Positions 58,736 to 64,000 of a stretch of DNA of 64,000 bases are shown here, one piece after another. A program made the translations under genes and the position numbers. The stretch's first letter is position 1. The number at the start of each line of letters is the position of its first letter. Below the pieces are notes generated by a model that saw only the letters and a list, made by a program, of their open reading frames with translations, ran no database searches and had not been told where the DNA came from. This DNA is from Magnetococcus marinus MC-1 (GTDB lineage: Bacteria > Pseudomonadota > Magnetococcia > Magnetococcales > Magnetococcaceae): the NCBI RefSeq assembly GCF_000014865.1, contig NC_008576.1, positions 3,500,001-3,564,000 on the forward strand, read 5' to 3'.

Positions 58736-59122
58736 CTACTCCTCGCTTGGATCCAGGCCTCGCTCTGCACGAAGCTTATCTGTTAACGCCTCTATCTCTT
58801 TTCGGCCAAGATTCAGATCTCGTGCAGTCCTTAAAAAGTCTGCCATCGCTCTGGGCTGATCACGAATAATACCCGACAGGTCAGGATCTACCTTCCCGGC
58901 CATTGCCAGGAGCTCATCAGAATTAACCTCCAGAAGCTCCGCCATCTTTTTGATTTTATCCGGTGCAGGCGGATCAAATTCACCATTCTCCACCTTGCTC
59001 ATAAAGGTGGCGCTGATTCCAGCGGCTTCTGCAAACTTGCGTAAGGAGTAAGCGGGGTCTCGCTTTTTCTTCTCCTCACGCATGCTTCTAATGAACATTC
59101 CGAACTGTGGGTTTCCTGGCAT
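58736..59122 (-). CDS. XRE-family repressor
   Basis: ATG 59122 (MPGNPQFGMFIRSMREEKKK) is used; the longer frame to 59194 covers the promoter. The 128-residue protein has an XRE helix-turn-helix (YSLRKFAEAAGISATFMSKV, ENGEFDPPAPDKIKKMAELL) and a helical C-terminal part. It is followed by the ImmA gene, overlapping it by 2 bp. Probably the phage repressor, cleaved by ImmA and binding the repeated sites at 55479-55563 and the palindrome in its own promoter. Confidence 0.88.
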   Translation of the reverse strand: MPGNPQFGMFIRSMREEKKKRDPAYSLRKFAEAAGISATFMSKVENGEFDPPAPDKIKKMAELLEVNSDELLAMAGKVDPDLSGIIRDQPRAMADFLRTARDLNLGRKEIEALTDKLRAERGLDPSEE

Positions 59123-59160
59123 GTAACTTCTCCCAATGCACTTCAATGTGCTTTCGTTTA

Positions 59161-59194
59161 GTTTATGGTAAACATCACGACTATCTGCTGTCAA
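59161..59194 (-). promoter_or_regulatory. Promoter and operator of the XRE gene
   Basis: On the minus strand TTGACA (59194-59189), an 18-nt spacer and TACCAT (59170-59165) form a plausible sigma-70 promoter about 45 bp before the ATG. The -10 overlaps a perfect palindrome GTTTA-CCA-TAAAC (59161-59173), suggesting autoregulation. The divergent recombinase operon starts about 110 bp away. Confidence 0.55.
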
Positions 59195-59300
59195 TCACAA
59201 AGTGAAAATTGCCCAGGCATGGGACGATTGCAGATTTTTCGGAGTATATATGAGAAAGGGGCTTTGATCGTCCCCACCTGAATATTCCGGGAGATAAAGC

Positions 59301-59516
59301 ATGAGGGGCATCCATCCAGACCTCCTAACAGCGGAAGAACGCTTGGACGAAATCGCAGAAATTTTAGCCAACGGCGTACTGCGTTTCTTGGAGAAAAGAA
59401 ACAGTCGCACATCCTTGAATAAACAGCAGAAACCTCTGGATTCCGTTTCCGAACAGAGCGTATATGGTGACCAAAGCATCCCACAAAAACAAGGAGATGA
59501 ACACCATGACCAGTGA
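59301..59516 (+). CDS. Small protein of the recombinase module
   Basis: A 71-residue protein (MRGIHPDLLTAEERLDEIAE, ILANGVLRFLEKR) with GGGAGA upstream. In many proteobacterial elements a protein with this start precedes the DUF2924 and serine recombinase genes, and its end usually reads LDSVSEQSVYG as here. It overlaps the next gene by 11 bp. Role in excision or integration control is likely but unproven. Confidence 0.8.
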   Translation: MRGIHPDLLTAEERLDEIAEILANGVLRFLEKRNSRTSLNKQQKPLDSVSEQSVYGDQSIPQKQGDEHHDQ

Positions 59517-59940
59517 CGTTTTGAAGCGGGTGGCAGCGCTCCCGGAGAAGTCCACCGATGAGCTCAAGGAGATGTGGCAGAACCTCTGTCAGAGCAGCGC
59601 CCCACCTTATAACCGCACCTATCTGATCCGGGGGTTGGCTTACCGCATCCAGGAGCTGGCTTGGGGCGGACTGTCCGAAACTACCAAGGCCAAACTGGAG
59701 GCACAGGCTGCTGAAGAGAAGACCATGGACCGAACCCCCAACCCCATACGCAATGACGGCCTGCCGGTGGCTGGCACCCGGCTGGTCAGGGAGTGGAAGG
59801 GGGTGGAGCACAGCTGTACGGTTCTTGATGATGGCTTTGAATATCAGGGGCGCAAGTTCAAGAGCCTCTCCGCAGCAGCCCGGGCCGTTACTGGCACCCG
59901 GTGGAACGGGAAGATTTTCTGGCTTGGAGGCAAGAAATGA
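59506..59940 (+). CDS. DUF2924-family protein
   Basis: ATG 59506 is 9 nt after AAGGAG; ATG 59497 is too close to it. The 144-residue protein matches DUF2924: LKEMWQNLCQSSAPPYNRTY, LIRGLAYRIQELAWGGLSE, and the end LVREWKGVEHSCTVLDDGFE, FKSLSAAARAVTGTRWNGKI, FWL. The family almost always precedes a serine recombinase on mobile elements. It is coupled to it here by ATGA. Confidence 0.92.
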   Translation: MTSDVLKRVAALPEKSTDELKEMWQNLCQSSAPPYNRTYLIRGLAYRIQELAWGGLSETTKAKLEAQAAEEKTMDRTPNPIRNDGLPVAGTRLVREWKGVEHSCTVLDDGFEYQGRKFKSLSAAARAVTGTRWNGKIFWLGGKK

Positions 59941-61274
59941 AGAATAAACCAACCAAAAAGATCCGCTGCGCTATCTATACCCGCAAGAGCACAGAAGAAG
60001 GATTAGATCATCAATTCAATAGCTTGGACGCACAGCGTGAAAGTTGCGAGAGCTATATAATCTCTCAGAAAGCTGAGGGTTGGACGCTGGTTACGGACCA
60101 CTACTCCGATGGAGGTTTCTCCGGCGGGAATATGAACCGCCCTGCCCTCAATCAGCTATTGAACGACATCAAAGCTGGCCGCATTGACTGTGTTTGCGTG
60201 TACAAAATAGATAGGCTTTCCCGCTCTCTGGTGGATTTCACCAAGATGGTGGAGCTCTTTGATCAGCACGGTGTCACCTTCGTTTCCATCACACAATCCT
60301 TCAACACCACCACCTCCATGGGGCGGCTGACGCTTAATGTGCTTTTATCGTTTGCGCAGTTTGAACGGGAGGTAGCATCCGAGCGGATCCGGGACAAACT
60401 GGCGGCTTCCCGCAAAAAAGGCATGTGGATGGGTGGCCACCCTCCCCTGGGCTATGACGTTGAGAACCGCAAGCTGGTAATCAACCCGCAGGAGGCGGAC
60501 CTGGTCAGGCACATCTTCGATCGCTTCGCCAAAACAGGCTCCACCACCCTGCTGGTCAAAGAGCTTGGTGAGCAAGGGCGGCACACCAAATCTTACACCG
60601 CAAAATCGGGGCGGATCCGTGAAGGAAAACCTATCGACAAGGGCTACCTCTACCGCATTCTGGGCAACCGCACCTACCTGGGGGAAGTCGTTACTAAAGG
60701 GGAGACCTACCCCGGTGAGCACGATCCTATTATCACCCTGCGCCAATGGGAGAAAGCGCAATCAGTATTGAACCAGAACAAGCGGCCCCGCTCAACCAAA
60801 ACCCGCGCCGACACCCCCTTCCCCCTCAAGGGCATCATTACTTGTGAACATTGTGGTCGGGCCATGACCACTACCTACACCCGCAAGAAGGGGAAGATGT
60901 ACCGCTACTACACCTGCACCACTGCCATCAAGAAAAGCTACGACGCCTGCCCCATGGGCAACATCGCCGCTGGTGAGATCGAGGAACTGGTGCTGGGCCA
61001 TATCGAGAACATGATCCGCTCACCGGAGTTGGTCGCCAAAACTTGGCAAACTGCCAACGACACCGCAGAGTCCAATTGCACTGAGAACAGCATCATCAAC
61101 ACCCTTCAAAGTCTGGAGCCGGTGTGGGAGGAGCTATTCCCCCTGGAACAGGCTCGGCTTCTACAGTTGCTGGTCCGGAAGGTAATGCTCTCAAACGAGC
61201 AGCTTCAGGTGCACCTCCGGGTGGAAGGGCTCTCCAGCTTGGTAGATGAACTCAACACACAGGAAGCCGCATAA
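59937..61274 (+). CDS. Large serine recombinase (phage integrase)
   Basis: A 445-residue recombinase. The resolvase domain has the catalytic serine S18 in IYTRKSTEEG, then DGGFSGGNMNRPAL, YKIDRLSRSLVDF and ASERIRDKLAASRKKG. The recombinase domain follows (YLYRILGNRTYLGEV), then a zinc ribbon (CEHCGRAMTT and YYTCTTAIKKSYDACPM). The C-terminal coiled part is shorter than in phiC31-type enzymes. It catalyses unidirectional integration between att sites. The plus orientation, against most phage genes, is normal for this module. Confidence 0.95.
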   Translation: MKNKPTKKIRCAIYTRKSTEEGLDHQFNSLDAQRESCESYIISQKAEGWTLVTDHYSDGGFSGGNMNRPALNQLLNDIKAGRIDCVCVYKIDRLSRSLVDFTKMVELFDQHGVTFVSITQSFNTTTSMGRLTLNVLLSFAQFEREVASERIRDKLAASRKKGMWMGGHPPLGYDVENRKLVINPQEADLVRHIFDRFAKTGSTTLLVKELGEQGRHTKSYTAKSGRIREGKPIDKGYLYRILGNRTYLGEVVTKGETYPGEHDPIITLRQWEKAQSVLNQNKRPRSTKTRADTPFPLKGIITCEHCGRAMTTTYTRKKGKMYRYYTCTTAIKKSYDACPMGNIAAGEIEELVLGHIENMIRSPELVAKTWQTANDTAESNCTENSIINTLQSLEPVWEELFPLEQARLLQLLVRKVMLSNEQLQVHLRVEGLSSLVDELNTQEAA

Positions 61275-61690
61275 TGGATATGACGCTCACAGACGACAAA
61301 AAGACCATCATTGTCACCATGCCCATTGATCTCAAGCGTCGAGGATCACGTCGGCAGATTATTATCCCCGATGGCGTGAAGCTACCCTTTTCCAAACCAA
61401 AGCAGGATGAAGCGATGGTCCGCGCCCTGGCCCGTGCTTTCAAATGGCAGAAAGAGATTGAGACTGGCAAGGTACGCTCTGCCAAAGAGCTGGCTTCTCG
61501 TGAAAAAATCGACCCAGCCTTTATGAACAAAACCATTCGATTGACGCAACTGGCACCCGACATCGTGGAAGCCATTACAGAAGGCCGTCAGCCAAAATCA
61601 CTGGCCCTTTCAGATCTTATGCGAGGCTTCTCCGATGAATGGCCACTACAGCGTGAGGCATTGGGTTTTTCATTCCCTCACTCATCCTGA
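61274..61690 (+). CDS. Recombinase-associated small protein
   Basis: A 138-residue protein that starts at a TAATG overlap with the recombinase gene. The second half has helix-turn-helix character (ALARAFKWQKEIETGKVRSA, KELASREKIDPAFMNKTIRL, TQLAPDIVEAITEGRQPKSL). Genes of this type are typically found directly behind DUF2924-linked recombinases; a directionality or DNA-binding role is possible. It converges on the next gene with a 13-bp overlap. Confidence 0.75.
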   Translation: MDMTLTDDKKTIIVTMPIDLKRRGSRRQIIIPDGVKLPFSKPKQDEAMVRALARAFKWQKEIETGKVRSAKELASREKIDPAFMNKTIRLTQLAPDIVEAITEGRQPKSLALSDLMRGFSDEWPLQREALGFSFPHSS

Positions 61691-62259
61691 AAGAAGCTCT
61701 GCATAGGGTGAGGCGCATCAGAGACAACCTCACCCTCAATCAGATTTGGGGCTTCCATTGATGCTGCATCACCATCCACCACTTTAAAAAGCCGTGAGTA
61801 CGGAACACGCCACTGACCACTATCATCCGTTTCCAGTGTCACCGTCTTTTGATTTCTGCGGATAATGCGTCCGTAACGCTCCTGCTCCTGATTGTCACGA
61901 AACCCAACAAACTCTCCCGTTTTTAGGTGATTCTTATCCAGCTTCACGTCCGGCCCACAGGTACGGATTTCAGTATCTGCACCCTGCAGATTGATCATGT
62001 AGAAAGGAATGGCCCAGCGCTTCCCTCCCTCAAGGTCTTCGACCTTTACCTTGTTCCGTGAAACCTCCAACACACGAGCGGCCACTTCCATATTATCGTT
62101 ATCGAGGTAATAATGTATTACCTGACCTGACCGAAGGTTTCGTTTGACAGCCCTGATACGCATTGGGTCGTCCATCATGGCGTTGATACCAGCTGAAAGC
62201 CTATAAAGGTCAAACAGGCTTGCCTCTTTCAACGCAGCGATGATTTGTGAATAGTCCAT
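61678..62259 (-). CDS. Hypothetical protein with repeated SH3/Tudor-like strands
   Basis: ATG 62259 ([20 protein letters not shown]) is used; the longer frame to 62367 runs into the divergent gene. The 193-residue protein has a helical start and at least two similar beta modules ([53 protein letters not shown]), each of the kind that interacts with nucleic acid or peptide. It shares its promoter region with the divergent UPF0149 gene. It may be the first host gene after the prophage. Confidence 0.65.
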   Translation of the reverse strand: MDYSQIIAALKEASLFDLYRLSAGINAMMDDPMRIRAVKRNLRSGQVIHYYLDNDNMEVAARVLEVSRNKVKVEDLEGGKRWAIPFYMINLQGADTEIRTCGPDVKLDKNHLKTGEFVGFRDNQEQERYGRIIRRNQKTVTLETDDSGQWRVPYSRLFKVVDGDAASMEAPNLIEGEVVSDAPHPMQSFFQDE

Positions 62260-62275
62260 AATAGGAGTCCGTTTG

Positions 62276-63025
62276 ATGCAAGGTTTCACAGGTAAAACAG
62301 AAAAACTAGAGCAGGCCGTGGATCTATTGATCGACTCCGCAGAGGATATGCTCACAGAATTTGGCATCCATGGCCTTCTTTATGGCATGGCCATCACACC
62401 AGATGTGTTCATGCCAAATGAGTGGCTCCCGTACATCTTCGGTAAAGAGCAACCCACAGCAGCTTCAGACAATCAGTTAAGCCAGTTCGTTAAATTGGTA
62501 GTAGAGTCCTATAATGACATCATGCGACAGTATAACGAAGGCAATCTCATTTTCCCCTTTGAATTCGATGAAATTGATGAAGAGGATATCTGGCTACTCC
62601 GTGAGTGGGCCCACGGTGTCTCCATGGCGTTGAGTATGCGTGCGGACTTTTGGCTCAACGATAATGATCCCAATATTGATGATGATGATCAGGAGGAGAT
62701 TGAATCCTGTATCGGCATGATCCAGGCTGCTTCTGATACAGAACTTGCCAAAGAGATTTTTTCAGAGGCCCCTCCAGGAAAAGCTACGGTGGACAGTGAC
62801 ATCAGCCGTGATGAATTTATCATCGCTGGCCCCATTGCCCTACTGGGCCCCTCTTTAGAATCCCTGGCAGAATTGGCGCAAAAAAAGTCACGTTTTGGGC
62901 TTGGAGGGCATGAGCCACAGAAGCCTGTACGCAGCAATAAGGTCGGGCGCAATGAGCCATGCCCGTGTGGCAGTGGAAAGAAGTTCAAGAAATGCTGTGG
63001 AAACCCTGCAAATTCAGTCCACTAA
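62276..63025 (+). CDS. UPF0149 (YecA-like) protein with SEC-C motif
   Basis: A 249-residue protein with the UPF0149 core ([40 protein letters not shown]-like [14 protein letters not shown]) and a C-terminal SEC-C zinc motif ([20 protein letters not shown]). YecA-type proteins bind ribosomes or the SecA pathway by this motif. GGAGTCCGTTTG precedes ATG 62276. Such genes are mostly host housekeeping, but carriage by mobile elements is known. Confidence 0.88.
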   Translation: MQGFTGKTEKLEQAVDLLIDSAEDMLTEFGIHGLLYGMAITPDVFMPNEWLPYIFGKEQPTAASDNQLSQFVKLVVESYNDIMRQYNEGNLIFPFEFDEIDEEDIWLLREWAHGVSMALSMRADFWLNDNDPNIDDDDQEEIESCIGMIQAASDTELAKEIFSEAPPGKATVDSDISRDEFIIAGPIALLGPSLESLAELAQKKSRFGLGGHEPQKPVRSNKVGRNEPCPCGSGKKFKKCCGNPANSVH

Positions 63026-63560
63026 CCTTACACAGCAACCCAGTAGCGCCACTTATTCTGCGGTCAAGTGTTACTTGCATAGAGAGTGTTTTTTGAAAAG
63101 TCCTCAGCTCAGTGGCGCGTAAAGCATTGATTCTCTGAGGTCCTCAGATCTGAAGACCGACCTGTCAAAGTCCTCGGCTTTTGGAGAATATGGCGGAGAA
63201 GAGAGAATATCGGATCAGAGAGAGGAGAAACAGAGGAACGTAAACCATCGCTAAGTATTGAATTTATTACGGATATTTAGGCAACAAAAAACCCTCGATC
63301 CATTTGGATGAGGGTTTTTTGGTTGACCAAACGCCACCCTTTAGCAAACCTTCTCCGCCTATTTTTTAGGCATTTTTGTTTCGCAAGAGGGTCACTCTCG
63401 CTACCCGAGAACTCTAGCAAAAACAAGTTGGACTGAACGGCTTCACCGTAGCAAAACCTCCTGCCTGATCATCTTTTCCCCACCCATCAAGCATATGCCG
63501 TAAAATTCCTTTCATCAACTGGCTCTGCCAGTCTCACCAAATTGATGGAAGGATACGACC
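63026..63560. other. Gene-free stretch beyond the prophage, with short repeats
   Basis: No gene is seen. GTCCTC(A/G)G occurs three times (63100, 63140, 63170). A bidirectional terminator lies at 63286-63320. The right att site may be in this stretch or between 61690 and 62260, but no long match to the left end is visible to me. Confidence 0.5.
63286..63320. terminator. Bidirectional Rho-independent terminator
   Basis: AAAAAACCCTC and GAGGGTTTTTT form an 11-bp stem, extended by ATCC/GGAT inside the loop. A-run and T-run on both sides allow termination in both directions. It closes the gene at 62276 and shields the recombinase gene that follows. Confidence 0.88.
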
Positions 63561-64000
63561 ATGACGAAATCACTCCGCCAGCGCATGATTGATGATCTGG
63601 AAATGGCCGGATTGACGGACCGTTCCCGTGAGACCTATATGAAGGCCGTTGACCGTCTGGTTGCGCGGACCTGGAAGGGTGTTGAGGAACTTACCGAGGA
63701 AGAGATCCGCACCTACCTTATGGATTTACGGGAAAGCGGTGTTGCCAAAGGGACCTTCAAAACCAATTGGCATGGTGTCAAATTCCTCTATGAACAGACC
63801 CTTGGCCGGGATTGGCCTCTGTTCGGAAAAAAAAGATCCGACAACCCCGACAAAAGCGACTTCCCCAAGTTCTGACCCATAATCAGGTCCTGCTCCTTCT
63901 GGCTGCCATCCACAGTCCAGTTCAACGCGGATGTTTTTCCCTGATGTACGCCTGTGGGCTACGTATCAACGAGGTCCGCCCGCTTGAGGTTTCATCCATT
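63561..64000 (+). pseudogene. Tyrosine recombinase with frameshift at an A8 run, cut by window end
   Basis: The first frame (63561-63875, 104 codons) is the SAM-like N-terminal DNA-binding domain of a phage-type integrase (LRQRMIDDLEMAGLTDRSRE, TYMKAVDRLVARTWKGV). A GGAAAAAAAAG run (near 63826) is followed by loss of frame. In the -1 frame the sequence continues as an integrase (KKIRQPRQKRLPQVLTHNQV, LLLLAAIHSPVQRGCFSLMY, ACGLRINEVRPLEV, which contains the catalytic Arg) to the end of the window. A -1 slip on the A8 run would restore the protein, so this is either a pseudogene or a recombinase expressed by slippage. It resembles the integrase-like gene of some IS91-type elements. Confidence 0.75.

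Larger units (their letters stand above)
10985..61690. mobile_element. Lambda-like siphophage prophage with serine recombinase
   Basis: The interval carries a full set of head (terminase, portal, S49 protease, decoration, gpE-type capsid), tail (tube, frameshift chaperone, tape measure), lysis, replication, regulation and integration genes. Gene order and protein families are those of lambda-type siphophages, with a large serine recombinase in place of a tyrosine integrase. Boundaries are approximate: the left one is the last tail gene, the right one the recombinase-associated gene. At least one IS (42427-44066) has inserted since. Structural genes appear intact. Confidence 0.85.

Noticed and set aside
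59191-59952. A 253-codon minus-strand open frame opposite the recombinase module genes
   Set aside because: It is fully antisense to the DUF2924 gene and its neighbour, has no ribosome site or family signature, and follows the codon pattern of the opposite strand.
10450-63560. Matching att cores at the two prophage ends
   Set aside because: Visual comparison of 10450-10984 with 61690-62260 and 63026-63560 gave no convincing shared core; serine recombinase cores can be only 2-3 bp, so this needs an empty-site comparison.
1-64000. CRISPR array
   Set aside because: No set of regularly spaced direct repeats with unique spacers was seen; the short repeat arrays at 35911 and 45808 are far too closely spaced.

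Overview
The window looks like a chromosomal segment of a Gram-negative bacterium (Pseudomonadota) that is almost filled by one tailed-phage prophage. Host-type genes flank it: an outer-membrane lipoprotein operon with an LpoB-like protein on the left, and a UPF0149/SEC-C protein and a broken tyrosine recombinase on the right. I cannot place the organism below phylum; a Magnetococcia-like or other deep-branching lineage is only a guess.

Layout. (1) 469-8569, minus strand: a cell-envelope operon (SPOR-domain lipoprotein, LpoB-like lipoprotein, two exported proteins of unknown function, SUMF1/FGE-domain protein). It is scarred by a transposase remnant (6198-6548) and split by a complete IS5-family element (1850-2935) whose transposase is frameshifted. 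(2) 8851-10449: a stand-alone IS66-family transposase. (3) About 10985-61690: a lambda-like siphophage prophage read mostly on the minus strand. From right to left it runs: serine recombinase module (59301-61690, plus strand); XRE/ImmA switch with two unfamiliar genes (55662-59122); early operon of tightly overlapping genes starting with a sigma-like factor (44530-55398: SSB-like, Sak4-like ATPase, AP2/HNH-type protein, helicase, ORF6N, PD-(D/E)XK nuclease, primase-helicase, RuvC-like resolvase); ihfA and an IS-interrupted endA; lysis genes (39137-40131); a structured RNA candidate and a parDE toxin-antitoxin pair; HNH and terminase small subunit with a fused ParB/DNA methyltransferase and HU; terminase large subunit, gpW, portal, protease, decoration protein, capsid; then head completion and tail genes including a -1 frameshift chaperone and a tape measure protein. 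(4) 61678-64000: right flank.

The late region is punctuated by plus-strand 'moron' genes inserted between the minus-strand structural genes: a DEDD exonuclease (20619), a small basic protein (22449), a stand-alone response-regulator receiver (28042), a small protein (30295), a three-gene DUF6900/DUF3489-type cassette (32476-33834), parDE (37258), a probable large non-coding RNA (about 38460-39070) and a hemerythrin-PilZ protein (40508). Three of them share a promoter-like element of the form T(T/C)(G/C)AAA-N10-12-GC(C/T)GATA that resembles sigma-28 promoters.

The features most worth following are: the roughly 600-nt structured RNA with many nested perfect helices; the unknown 413-aa/369-aa gene pair behind XRE-ImmA; reiterated GGTTCGCA sites inside and upstream of the terminase small-subunit gene (possible packaging site); reiterated GTTCCCGG sites downstream of the primase-helicase (possible origin or regulatory array); and a duplicated 3' end of endA that brackets the hemerythrin/STAS cassette.
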